Shown: positions 35,498 to 43,921 of the stretch, piece after piece
Layout: each line of letters begins with the position of its first letter
Position numbering within the stretch: position 1 is the first letter of the stretch
DNA from: Sphingomicrobium clamense
GTDB taxonomy: Bacteria > Pseudomonadota > Alphaproteobacteria > Sphingomonadales > Sphingomonadaceae
Length of the DNA stretch: 64,000 nt
Direction of reading: 5' to 3'
NCBI RefSeq assembly: GCF_019264355.1
Contig: NZ_JAHVAH010000001.1
Location: forward strand, 1,906,001 to 1,970,000
The notes under the pieces: generated by a model
Databases searched by the model: none
Told to the model about the DNA's origin: nothing
Seen by the model: only the letters and a program-made list of their open reading frames with translations
Made by a program: the position numbers and the translations under genes

Positions 35498-35504
35498 TTG
35501 GGCC

Positions 35505-35772
35505 GTGAAAAGCGCAAACGTGATCAACCGTTTGAGGCGCATCGAAGGACAGGTGCGCGGCATCCAGAAGATGGTCGAAAGCGATCGCTACTGCATCGAC
35601 ATCCTCACCCAGATCCAAGCTATCAAGGCCGCAATCGGCAAGGTCGAGCGCGAGAGTCCTGCGAAATCACGCCAACCACTGCATCCAAGATGCAATCGCG
35701 AGCGGCGACGCGGACGATCAGGCGACGAAGTTTGCCGAATTGATCGACTTGTTCGAGAAGGTAAAACGATGA
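35505..35772 (+). pseudogene. csoR: CsoR/FrmR-family metal-sensing repressor gene with a one-base frameshift
   Basis: From the GTG at 35505 the first 50 residues are a clear CsoR/RcnR repressor (INRLRRIEGQVRGIQKMV, then Cys30 in RYCIDIL). After Glu50 (codon at 35652) the frame slips. Reading from 35656 gives VLRNHANHCIQDA... to a TGA at 35770-35772. The restored protein would be 88 residues with Cys30, His55 and Cys59, matching the 25- and 4-residue spacing of the CsoR Cu(I) site. One extra base near 35655-35656 explains the break. As written, the product is truncated and reads into the next gene's frame. True mutation versus sequence error cannot be decided here. Confidence 0.85.
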
Positions 35773-36398
35773 ACAAGCGTCGTCTGCTCGTCTTCACTAT
35801 TCTATTTGCCTGGTCTGCAGTCGCATGCGCCCACGAGGGCCATAAGGAAGACAAGACTGACGCTGAACTGATCGCAGAATCCGTCGCGGCGGAACATCGA
35901 GGACCTGACGAGCACGCGGATGCGCCATCTCTGTCGGCGGAGGAAGTACTTCAGCAAAGGATCGAGGCGAACCGACTCCAGTCCGCCGACAACCTGTTAG
36001 GCCGGCTGCACCCGGTTGCGGTGCACTTCCCTATCGCGCTCTTTCTGATGGCGCTGATTGCCGAAGTCATCCTGATGAGACGCCCGGCCGCGGGCATGGA
36101 AACGACCGTCAGACTGTTGACCGCCGGCGGTGCCGCCGGCGCGGTCGTTTCGGCACTTCTTGGCTGGTATGCTGCCGGCTGGCGCCTGTCCGATCGGTCT
36201 GAGACGCTGGGCCTGCATCGATGGCTTGGAACGGCCATTGCCCTGTTGGGTGTCGCCGCCTGGTGGACTGCTAGGGATCCACGACAAAATAGGTGGATAT
36301 TGCGGTCTCTCCTGACGCTCTTGGCCGCGGCCGTGATATTCCAAGGCTATCTGGGCGGCGAATTGAGCGACGGGCCAAATCATTTGGGCCTGAGATAG
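35769..36398 (+). CDS. DUF2231-like membrane protein of the copper locus
   Basis: 209 residues. An N-terminal signal (residues 1-20, ending SAVACA) is followed by a His-containing segment (HEGHKED) and about four hydrophobic helices. The motif LHPVAVHFPIALF at about residue 80 is characteristic of DUF2231, a putative heme or metal-linked membrane family. Its ATG overlaps the end of the repaired csoR frame (CGATGA), so the two were once translationally coupled. Divergent from copA. Function unknown; copper export or cytochrome assembly are possible. Confidence 0.8.
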   Translation: MNKRRLLVFTILFAWSAVACAHEGHKEDKTDAELIAESVAAEHRGPDEHADAPSLSAEEVLQQRIEANRLQSADNLLGRLHPVAVHFPIALFLMALIAEVILMRRPAAGMETTVRLLTAGGAAGAVVSALLGWYAAGWRLSDRSETLGLHRWLGTAIALLGVAAWWTARDPRQNRWILRSLLTLLAAAVIFQGYLGGELSDGPNHLGLR

Positions 36399-36466
36399 CG
36401 ATCTCATACGGCCGTGCCGGCCATTGTCTCGAGACTGAGATCGTCGGGAGAGAAAGCGCCGGCGGC

Positions 36467-36542
36467 TGGTGGAGCTAGGGGGATTCGAACCCCCGACCTC
36501 TGCAGTGCGATTGCAGCGCTCTCCCAACTGAGCTACAGCCCC
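36467..36542 (-). tRNA. tRNA-Ala(CGC)
   Basis: 76-nt cloverleaf on the minus strand with encoded CCA. The acceptor GGGGCTG pairs with TAGCTCC and contains the G3-U70 pair that identifies alanine tRNA. The D-arm is AGCTCAGTTGGGAGAGC, the anticodon stem CTGCA/TGCAG closes the loop ATCGCAC (anticodon CGC), and the T-arm is GGGGGTTCGAATCCCCC. Its 3' end points toward the copper locus. The 336-base stretch between the DUF2231 gene and the SWFGD gene contains this tRNA and a promoter but no protein gene. Confidence 0.96.
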
Positions 36543-36640
36543 GAGCCTGCCGGCGAAGCGCGTCTTTAGCGCCGCGTGCACCCCTTTGCAACGCTTGATC
36601 TTGCCTCGTTCACGGCTTGGCGATTACGCCGCCGAAGGCC

Positions 36641-36666
36641 GGAACGCGCACCTCCAATTTTCCGTT
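36641..36666 (+). promoter_or_regulatory. EcfG-type general stress promoter
   Basis: GGAAC (36641-36645), exactly 17 bases, then CGTT (36663-36666), 67 bases before the ATG at 36734. This matches the alphaproteobacterial EcfG consensus GGAAC-N16-17-CGTT. It drives the SWFGD/DUF2171 gene, suggesting induction through the PhyR-NepR-EcfG general stress pathway. Confidence 0.7.
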
Positions 36667-36733
36667 GGTTCTCCGAATGTTACGCGCAATCGGCGTGTGA
36701 CGATCTGTACCGACGTAAAGGGAGAACACGACC

Positions 36734-37582
36734 ATGGCATATGATCGCTATGACAACAGGATGAGGCGCAATTCGGGGTATGAGACCTCGGAATTCCGCA
36801 GCCCCCGCAGCACTGGTCGTAATATGGGGCGCGAAGACCTTCGCGACCTTGATTATGACCGTAACGACCGCGACTTTTTCGAGCGCGCGTCGGATGAAAT
36901 CCGCAGCTGGTTTGGTGACGAACGCGCCGAACGACGCCGCATGATGGACGAACGTTTCGAAGGGCGTAGCCGTTACGACACCAGCCCCGGTAATTATCGC
37001 CGCGAGTATGACCGTCGGCCCTATTCGCCGTCGTCCTACGACCGCACCGACGATTACGACTATGAACGCGCCCTAGCGCAGAACCGCTTCGATCGCGGAT
37101 CGACGCAGGGTGAATTCACCTCGCGCGGCTCGTTCGACGACGATTACACCAATTGGCGCAACCAGCAGATCGAGGAACTCGATCGCGATTACGCCGAATG
37201 GCGCAGCGAAAATGCTCGTCGCTTCGACGACGAGTTCACCAACTGGCGTAGCGAGCGGATGAGCTGCGCGAGATGATGCGCTCGATCCCAGAGCATGTCG
37301 AAGTGGTCGACTGCGAAGGCAATCATGTCGGGACCATCGACAAGGTCGTTGGCGACCGCATGATCCTGACCAAGAATGACAGCGAAGATGGCCACCATCA
37401 TTCGCTGACCTGCCGCCACCTCGATACGGTCGATGGCGACAAGGTGAAGCTGAACCTCACCGCCGAACAGGCCAAGGACGAATGGCGCGATGAAGGTCGC
37501 GGGCGCAGGCCTTGGCGAAAAGTTCGACAGTGGTGAAGCCGGTCCGCACATGCTGAACCGCAGCTTCTCGCACACTTACTAA
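36734..37582 (+). pseudogene. SWFGD/DUF2171 stress-type protein gene, split by two frameshifts
   Basis: The first frame (36734-37276) encodes a highly charged, Arg/Asp/Tyr-rich region with a FFERASDEIRSWFGDERAERRR motif and repeats of FTNWRSE type. Homologous sphingomonad proteins continue into a DUF2171 (PRC-like) domain. Here that domain (EHVEVVDCEGNHVGTIDKV...) is in another frame (about 37262-37510) and the family C-terminus (GPHMLNRSFSHTY) is back in the first frame, ending TAA at 37580-37582. One missing base near 37258 (GCGGATG where GCGGGATG restores Arg-Asp-Glu-Leu) and one extra near 37502 explain it. Repaired length is 282 residues. Function unknown; membrane or stress association is a guess. 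Confidence 0.75.
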
Positions 37583-37629
37583 TCGACACAGTTCGATTTC
37601 GGGTCGGCCCCGCTCAATAGCCGGCCCTT

Positions 37630-37660
37630 GGCCCGGTCATCTTCGGATGGCCGGGCCTTT
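37630..37660 (+). terminator. Rho-independent terminator
   Basis: An 11-base-pair stem (GGCCCGGTCAT with ATGGCCGGGCC, one G-T pair) with a CTTCGG loop, followed by TTTCATTT. It ends the SWFGD/DUF2171 transcript before the MDR oxidoreductase gene. Confidence 0.85.
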
Positions 37661-37714
37661 CATTTGCACCGCCAGCCGCGTAGGCCGGTGGCAATTCGAA
37701 ACGGGAGACGAGAT

Positions 37715-38713
37715 ATGGCCAAAGCCTGGCACCTGATGCAGCGCCCGCAAGGGCTCCCTACCCATGATGATGTTGCGCTCAAGGACATCGAGCTCGCCCC
37801 ACTCGAGGACGGCATGGTGCATGTGAAGAACGACTGGCTGTCGGTCGACCCTTATATGCGCGCGCGCATGGACGACACGGAAAGCTATTTCGACGCCTTC
37901 CAGCTCGACCGGCCGATGGACGGCGGCGCGGTCGGAACAGTCGTCGCTTCGAAAGCCGACGGCTTTGCGGAGGGCGACAAGGTCCTGACCTTTGCAGGCT
38001 GGCGCGACGAGGCGGTGCTTCCCGCCGCTGCGGTCAACAAGCTCCCCGATTTGGGCGTCGACCATTATCACTTCCTCGCCAATCTCGGCCTGACCGGCGG
38101 CACCGCCTGGTTCGGGCTGATGGACGTGGCCGAGGCCAAGGAAGGCGATGTCGTGTTCGTCTCCGCCGCGGCGGGCGCGGTCGGTAGCGCGGTCGTGCAG
38201 ATCGCCAAGGCCAAAGGCATGACCGTCATCGGCTCGGCGGGCGGCGCCGACAAATGCGACTTCGTCAAAGGTCTCGGCGCCGATGCCTGCGTCGATTACA
38301 AGGCCGGTCCGATCCTCAAGGGGCTCAAGGCCGCGCTCAAGGAGCTCGGCCACAAGGGCATCGACGTCTATTTCGACAATGTCGGGCGCGACCATCTCGA
38401 CGCCGCCTTTGTGGTCGCCAAGGATAATGCGCGCTTTGCCGAATGCGGGATGATCGACGGCTACAACCACGAAGATCCCTATGCTTATCGCTACATCATG
38501 TACGTGATCGGCAAGCGGCTGCAGTTGAAGGGCTTCATCTTCACCGATTTCCAGCCGCGCATGGGCGAATTCTACGCCGCCATGGGCCCGATGATCGCGG
38601 GCGGACAGGTGACCAGCAAGGAAACCGTCATGAACGGCCTCGACAGCACCTTCGACGCCTTCCTCGGCCTCTTCAGCGGCGCCAACACGGGCAAGATGCT
38701 GGTGAAGCTGTAG
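37715..38713 (+). CDS. zinc-independent MDR-family NADP-dependent oxidoreductase (CurA-like)
   Basis: 332 residues, medium-chain dehydrogenase fold. The N-terminal KAWHLMQRPQG...VDPYMRARM matches the leukotriene-B4-12-hydroxydehydrogenase/CurA group. The NADP-binding loop is AAAGAVGSAVVQIAKAKGMTVIG. No zinc-ligand cysteine set is present. Family members reduce alpha,beta-unsaturated carbonyls; the physiological substrate is unknown. The start at 37715 follows CGGGAGACGAG. It is convergent with, and two bases from, the APC permease gene. Confidence 0.88.
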   Translation: MAKAWHLMQRPQGLPTHDDVALKDIELAPLEDGMVHVKNDWLSVDPYMRARMDDTESYFDAFQLDRPMDGGAVGTVVASKADGFAEGDKVLTFAGWRDEAVLPAAAVNKLPDLGVDHYHFLANLGLTGGTAWFGLMDVAEAKEGDVVFVSAAAGAVGSAVVQIAKAKGMTVIGSAGGADKCDFVKGLGADACVDYKAGPILKGLKAALKELGHKGIDVYFDNVGRDHLDAAFVVAKDNARFAECGMIDGYNHEDPYAYRYIMYVIGKRLQLKGFIFTDFQPRMGEFYAAMGPMIAGGQVTSKETVMNGLDSTFDAFLGLFSGANTGKMLVKL

Positions 38714-38715
38714 GG

Positions 38716-40058
38716 TTAGCTAGCCTTTCCCCGCTCGCGCGCCAGATAGTGGCCGATCGGCAGGCAGATCGCGACCAACCCGAGCATCACGGCCCCGCCG
38801 AAGAAATCGGACGTCACGAACAGCACCAGCAGCACCGCATCGAGCACCAGCACGGCGGCGGGAAGCCAAGGGTAGAGCCGCGCGCGATAGGGTCGCTCGA
38901 GATTCGGAAACTTGCGCCGCAATCCGAACAACGACGCTTGGTAGAGCACCAGGATCAGGATCGTCAGCGCCCCCATCAGGCGGAACAAGAAATCGAAGCC
39001 GCCGGTGAAGACCAACGCGATCATCAGCGCCATCGAGCACAGCAGTGCGACGTGAGGCGTGCCGCCGCGATTGACCTTGGTCACGACATTGGGGAACAGC
39101 CCGTCGCGGCCCAACCCGTAGATGATCCGCGGCATCACCATGACGCTGCTGTTCATGCAACTCGCGGCCAGCAGCAGCGCGCCGCCCGCCACGATCTTGC
39201 CCCCCGTCGCCCCGAAAATATTCTCCAGCGCCACCGCGACCGGCAGCTCGGATGCGCGCATCTGTTCGACCGGCAGGGCCGACAGCAGGCTCGCATTGAC
39301 CAGGAAATAGACGCCGGTGATCGTCAACAACGACAGGAACAATCCGCGCGGCAGGTTGCGCGATGTGTTGACGTCTTCCTCGGAAAAATTGACCGGTGCA
39401 GTCCACCCGGCAAACGCGCCATAGACCAGCTGGTAGGCCGCCACGATCGCGAACAGGCCGAGGGGCTCGACCGTTTCGGTCAACGTGGATTGCGGGGCGG
39501 CGGGCTTGGTCGGCTCGACCAGGAAAATTATGGCGATAATCGCGAACAGGAAGCTCGCCTTGAGCAGGCTACCGATCAACTGGAAGGCCGCGCCTTCCTT
39601 CACCCCGAAATAGTTGAGCAGCATGGAGCCGAGCGCAACTCCGGTTGCCGTGATTGCGATATGGTCATTGGCCGCTGGCACGAGGAGCGCGAAGAATTCC
39701 GCCGAAACGACTGCCAACATCGCCGCGCCAGCGACATAAGAGAGCCAGTCGGTCCACCCGGCGAGCAGTCCGATGGCGTTCCCGAATGCCAGTCGCACCG
39801 GCACGAACAGCCCGCCAGCCTTGGGCACCGATGTCGCCAATTCCGACGCGGTATTGCGACCAGCATGCAGTGAACGCCGCCTAGGACCCAAAGGAGCAGC
39901 ACCAGTTCCACCACCGGCAAGGCATCGAGCACCGCGCCCGGCGTTCGCATGATGCCCGCGCCGATCACCGCCCCGACCCCGATCGCAAGCGCGAAGGCGA
40001 GCCCGAGCACTCGGTGGAGTTTCCCGCGCGTGCGTCCGGTTGCGATGATCGTTGCCAT
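38716..40058 (-). pseudogene. APC-family amino acid permease gene with a one-base frameshift
   Basis: The N-terminal 68 residues (RVLGLAFALAIGVGAVIGAGI...GGVHCMLVA) read from the ATG at 40058. The rest (NTASELATSVPKAGGLFVPVRLAFG onward, with about twelve helices overall) reads in the neighbouring frame to 38716. The break lies at 39852-39857: adding one A to the AA run on the coding strand gives continuous VANTASELATS. The repaired gene is 447 residues, a normal APC length. The two halves are otherwise undamaged, pointing to a recent mutation or a homopolymer under-call. Substrate not predictable. Confidence 0.85.
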
Positions 40059-40151
40059 GGCGTGTCCCCCTCAACGCGCGGGCGTGCTGCCGCGCGCGTG
40101 TTTCCAACACGCCTTACGAGGGAGTGATCTTAGGGCGCGTAGGCGCGAAAG

Positions 40152-41015
40152 CTAGCCCGAATAGTTGCAGGCCGCCGGATTGCCGGTGCTGAGGCCGCGG
40201 CGGAGGGCTTCCATGCGCTGGGCAGACGAGCCGTGGGTGAAGCTTTCGGGCTGGACACGGCGGCCGGCGTTGCGCTGGAGCGTGTCGTCGCCGATCGCTT
40301 CGGCGGCGCGCATGCCTTCTTCCAGGTCGCCTTCTTCCATCGCGCCGGTCTGCGCGGCCCACACGCCGGCATAGCAGTCGGCCTGTAGCTCGACGCCGAC
40401 CTGGAGCTGGTTGCCCTGCGTCTGGCTGACGCGCTGCTGCTGGCGCTGCACGTTGGCGAGCGTACCTTCGAGATTTTGGACGTGGTGCCCGACCTCGTGT
40501 GCGATCACGTAACGCGCGGCAAAGTCGCCCGGCGCGCCGAACCGCTGGTGGAGCTCGTCAAAGAAATCGGGATCGATATAGATCGAATTGTCGCCCGGGC
40601 AGTAGAACGGTCCCATCACCGCCTGGCCGTAGCCGCAGGCCGTCTGCGTCCCGCTTGTGTAGGCGACAAGCTGCGGCTCCTGATAGGTCGCGCCAGCCTG
40701 CCGGAACAGCGCGGTCCAGACGTCATCGGTCGATTCCAGCGTGCCCGTCAGGAGCGCACGATCTTCGGCTGATAGCGTCGATTCGCCCGCACTACTGGCT
40801 CCTTGCGGAGCGCCGCCCAGCATCCCGCCGAGCCCGCCGGAAAGCGCGCAGTAGCCGAGCGCGAGGACGATGACGCCGACGATCCCGAACTTGGACGCGA
40901 CGAAGCGGAACAGCAGCGCGAAGATGCCCGCCGACAGTCCGCCGCCGAGGCCGCCGCCCCCGCGCTGACCCGTCCGGTCCTGGAAATTATTGCTGTCGCG
41001 ACCACCGATACGCAT
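40152..41015 (-). CDS. YpfJ-type neutral zinc metallopeptidase, membrane-anchored
   Basis: 287 residues. A Gly/Arg-rich N-terminus (GRDSNNFQDRTGQRGGGGLGGG) and one membrane helix (about 33-60) precede a metallopeptidase domain with HEVGHH (about residue 180) and a third-ligand region VELQADCYAG. It belongs to the KPN_02809/YpfJ family, whose substrates are unknown. The start at 41015 gives the family N-terminus MRIGGRDSNN. It lies divergent to the 3-hydroxybutyrate dehydrogenase gene. Confidence 0.9.
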   Translation of the reverse strand: MRIGGRDSNNFQDRTGQRGGGGLGGGLSAGIFALLFRFVASKFGIVGVIVLALGYCALSGGLGGMLGGAPQGASSAGESTLSAEDRALLTGTLESTDDVWTALFRQAGATYQEPQLVAYTSGTQTACGYGQAVMGPFYCPGDNSIYIDPDFFDELHQRFGAPGDFAARYVIAHEVGHHVQNLEGTLANVQRQQQRVSQTQGNQLQVGVELQADCYAGVWAAQTGAMEEGDLEEGMRAAEAIGDDTLQRNAGRRVQPESFTHGSSAQRMEALRRGLSTGNPAACNYSG

Positions 41016-41119
41016 GCTTCGTCCCCTCTTGGATTGCCCCTTGGGAATGCTTGGGGACCCGAAACGGTTGCAATCGCGCGCCGCCCACGCGACACGATGC
41101 GCCAAAGGGAGAAGACCTG

Positions 41120-41905
41120 ATGAAGCTTCAAGGGAAACGCGCGCTGGTCACCGGATCGACGTCGGGCATCGGCCTTGCAGTCGCCAAGGCGCTTGCCTCC
41201 GAGGGCGCGTCAATCATGCTCAACGGCTTCGGCGATGCCGACGAGATCGAGGCCATTCGCGCCGAAATCGAGGAGCTGGCGGACGCCCCCGCGCTCCACG
41301 ACGGCGCCGATCTTTCCGACCCCGAACAGATCGATGCGATGGTCGGCCGCTGCACCTCCGAACTCGGCAGCCCGCACATCCTCGTCAACAATGCCGGCAT
41401 CCAGCATGTCGCCCCCGTCGCCGAGTTCCCGGTCGACAAATGGGATGCGATCATGGCGGTCAACCTCTCGGCGGTTTTCCACACCACCCGCCTGTGCCTG
41501 CCCGCCATGCGCCAGAAAGGCTTCGGCCGCATTATCAATATCGCCAGCGCGCACAGCCTAGTCGCCTCGCCCAACAAGTCCGCCTATGTCGCGGCCAAGC
41601 ACGGCGTCGCGGGCTTCTCCAAGACCGTTGCGCTCGAGGCAGCGACCGACGACGTCACGGTCAACTGCATCTCTCCGGGCTATGTCTGGACCCCGCTGGT
41701 CGAGGCGCAGATCCCCGACACGATGAAGGCCCGCGATATGACCCGCGACGAAGTCATGAACGACGTGCTTTTGAAGGCCCAGCCGACCAAGCGCTTCGTC
41801 ACGGTCGAGGAAGTCGCCAGCCTTGCCGTCTATCTTTCGGGCGACGACGCAAAATCGATTACCGGCGCCAATCTCTCGATGGACGGCGGCTGGACCGCGC
41901 AATAG
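41120..41905 (+). CDS. 3-hydroxybutyrate dehydrogenase
   Basis: 261-residue short-chain dehydrogenase that interconverts 3-hydroxybutyrate and acetoacetate. The NAD loop TGSTSGIG is near residues 11-18, NNAG near 92-95, and the catalytic Ser-Tyr-Lys is in SAHSLVAS and YVAAKHG. The GIQHVAPVAEFP and GYVWTPLVEAQIP stretches are typical of the PHB-linked enzyme. It suggests polyhydroxybutyrate or ketone-body use. The start at 41120 follows AAGGGAGAAGACC. A lipoprotein gene follows on the same strand. Confidence 0.9.
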   Translation: MKLQGKRALVTGSTSGIGLAVAKALASEGASIMLNGFGDADEIEAIRAEIEELADAPALHDGADLSDPEQIDAMVGRCTSELGSPHILVNNAGIQHVAPVAEFPVDKWDAIMAVNLSAVFHTTRLCLPAMRQKGFGRIINIASAHSLVASPNKSAYVAAKHGVAGFSKTVALEAATDDVTVNCISPGYVWTPLVEAQIPDTMKARDMTRDEVMNDVLLKAQPTKRFVTVEEVASLAVYLSGDDAKSITGANLSMDGGWTAQ

Positions 41906-41915
41906 GGTGCGCCTC

Positions 41916-42536
41916 ATGAGATGGCCTTTTCTCGCCTTTGCGCTCGTGCTTTCGGGATGCTCCCAGCTCCCCGGCCGCCCGCTGATCGACACGCTTGAGA
42001 CACGCAACTGGCGCCAGGCCGCCACCGCTGCCGACCGCGATCGCATCGGAGACTGGCGGGAGACCTTCGTCGCCGCGCTCGCGGATGCGCGCGCGAACGG
42101 GCATGGCGACGACATCGACGCGCTAGGCGCGCTCGGTCAGCCCGATGCCGCGCTGCCCTACGCGCCGCCGGCACCCGGCGACTATCGCTGCCGCGTGATT
42201 AAGGTCGGGGCGAGGAGTGCCGGCATGCTCTCATATGTCGACTATCCCTATTTCAATTGCCGCATCCGCACCGAGCAGGACCTGTTGGGCTTCGCCAAGC
42301 TGACCGGTTCGCAGCGCCCGGTCGGGCTGATCTTCCCCGACGGCCAGCTACGCGCCGTCTTCCTCGGCACGCTGGTACTCGGCGACGAGCAACGCGCGAT
42401 GCGCTACAGCGCCGACCCCGACCGCGACGTCGCGGGCGTGCTGCAAACAATCGAGGGTGGCCGCTACCGCCTGCTGCTCCCCGAACCGCGGTTCGAGAGC
42501 ATGCTCGACATCATCGAGCTCGTCCCCGCGACCTGA
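41916..42536 (+). CDS. DUF4893 lipoprotein
   Basis: 206 residues. The signal FLAFALVLSGC gives a lipidated Cys15. The body matches the DUF4893 pattern known from sphingomonads: WRQAATAADRDRIGDWR, PGDYRCRVIKVG, YFNCRIR, LTGSQRPVGLIFPD and LLPEPRFESMLDIIELVPA. A periplasmic, outer-membrane-tethered protein of unknown role. It is 10 bases behind the 3-hydroxybutyrate dehydrogenase gene. Its TGA is directly adjacent to the stop of the convergent small gene. Confidence 0.82.
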   Translation: MRWPFLAFALVLSGCSQLPGRPLIDTLETRNWRQAATAADRDRIGDWRETFVAALADARANGHGDDIDALGALGQPDAALPYAPPAPGDYRCRVIKVGARSAGMLSYVDYPYFNCRIRTEQDLLGFAKLTGSQRPVGLIFPDGQLRAVFLGTLVLGDEQRAMRYSADPDRDVAGVLQTIEGGRYRLLLPEPRFESMLDIIELVPAT

Positions 42537-42773
42537 TCACTCCGCAGCCCACAGGTCGGCTTTCTCGTTGAGCGTCAGCTCGCGCAGCATGGCATCGACG
42601 CTCTTCGTGAGTTCGGGAAGGAAGGTCGGCTGGTGCCGCGCCCCGCGATAGGATTCCACCAGCAGGATCGCGTCGAGCAGGATCGGCACGACCAGCGCCT
42701 CGGGATCGTCCAGCGCGCCGAGCCCGTGTAGCTTGCGCAGCGCCTTTTCCCGCGCTTTTTCGGGATTTTCCAT
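42537..42773 (-). CDS. small helical protein of unknown function
   Basis: 78 residues from the ATG at 42773 (an alternative ATG at 42806 adds 11). Predicted all-helical, with a REKALRKLHGLGALDD basic start and a LLDAILLVES core; no signal or membrane segment. Codon use is like its neighbours and the frame is open between two well-placed genes, which supports a real gene. No family was recognised. Confidence 0.55.
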   Translation of the reverse strand: MENPEKAREKALRKLHGLGALDDPEALVVPILLDAILLVESYRGARHQPTFLPELTKSVDAMLRELTLNEKADLWAAE

Positions 42774-42895
42774 GGCCGCGGCCCTTCCGATAATCCAACC
42801 CATCCAACGATCCTTTCGCGCTCCACGATAGGTGGATCGCCCCCGGTCGCCTAACGCGCCGGGCGCAGCAGGACGGCGGCTCGCCGATAAGGCCG

Positions 42896-43825
42896 TTAAC
42901 CGCTGGCTTGGTCGAGTTTCTGAATCTGCGCGTCGGTCAGCGACAGTTCCATCGCCACCGTCAACTCGCTCAGCTGCGCCAGGCTCGTCGCGCTCGCGAT
43001 CGGTGCGGTCACCCGCTGCATCAGCCACGCCAGCGCAATGCTCGCGAGCGGCGCGCCCGTCTCGGCCGCAACCTCGTCCATCGCCTCGAGCACCTTGGGC
43101 CCCTTGCCCACGAGATAGCCAATATTGCGCATCCCGCGCGGGCTCTTGTCGAGATCGTCCTTCGAGCGATATTTGCCCGCGAGGAAGCCATTGGCGATGC
43201 CGTAATAGGGGAAGACCGAGAGCCCCGCTTCCTTCGCCGCGCCTTCCAACTCATCCTCGAACCGCGCCCGCTCGACCAGGTTGTACCAGGGCTGCAGCGC
43301 CTGCGGGTTTGCAAGCCCGTTTTCCTCGCACACCCGCATCGCCTCGGCGATCCGCGGCGCGGTGAAATTGCTCAGGCCGACGGCACGAATTTTGCCGGCC
43401 TTCACCAGCGCGTCATACGCCCCCATCGTCTCCTCGAGCGGCGTCGCGTCGTCATCCTTGTGCAGGTAATAAAGGTCGATCGTCTCGACCCCCAACCGCT
43501 CCAGCGACGCCTGGCACGCCGCCGCGACCGTGTCCGCGGCCAGCCCCGCCATCATCCCGACCTTGGTCGCGATCACCACCTCGTCGCGCTTGCCCGACTG
43601 CGCTAGCCACTTGCCGATGACGGTCTCGCTTTCACCCCCTGAATGACCCTCGACCCACGCCGAATAGACGTCGGCCGTGTCGATCATGTCGCCCCCGGCA
43701 TCGACGAAGGCGTCCATCAGGCGAAAGCTGGTCGTCTCGTCGGCGGTCCATCCGAACACGTTTCCGCCTAGCGCGAGCGGCGCCACCATGATCCCGCTCG
43801 ACCCGATTTCCCGCTTTTCCGCCAT
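42896..43825 (-). CDS. aldo/keto reductase
   Basis: 309-residue NADPH-dependent TIM-barrel oxidoreductase. The catalytic Asp (DTADVYS), Tyr (same motif), Lys (VVIATKVG) and His (YYLHKDD) are visible, together with the KIRAVGLSNF motif. It belongs to the AKR group near YhdN/MocA; substrate unknown. It is transcribed divergently from prsK with about 96 bases between them. Confidence 0.92.
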   Translation of the reverse strand: MAEKREIGSSGIMVAPLALGGNVFGWTADETTSFRLMDAFVDAGGDMIDTADVYSAWVEGHSGGESETVIGKWLAQSGKRDEVVIATKVGMMAGLAADTVAAACQASLERLGVETIDLYYLHKDDDATPLEETMGAYDALVKAGKIRAVGLSNFTAPRIAEAMRVCEENGLANPQALQPWYNLVERARFEDELEGAAKEAGLSVFPYYGIANGFLAGKYRSKDDLDKSPRGMRNIGYLVGKGPKVLEAMDEVAAETGAPLASIALAWLMQRVTAPIASATSLAQLSELTVAMELSLTDAQIQKLDQASG

Positions 43826-43921
43826 AATTTATCCGCCTCTCGGTAACGCTTCATTTGTAAAGTTTTGCGACAGTGCCACTATGTCGGTGATCTTTACACC
43901 CCTACGCAAAGGCACGCTGCG

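Noticed and set aside
36467..36542. Attachment-site duplication of the tRNA-Ala 3' end at the far side of the copper locus
   Set aside because: No copy of the last bases of the tRNA was found near 31.0-31.1 kb by eye, and no integrase is present.
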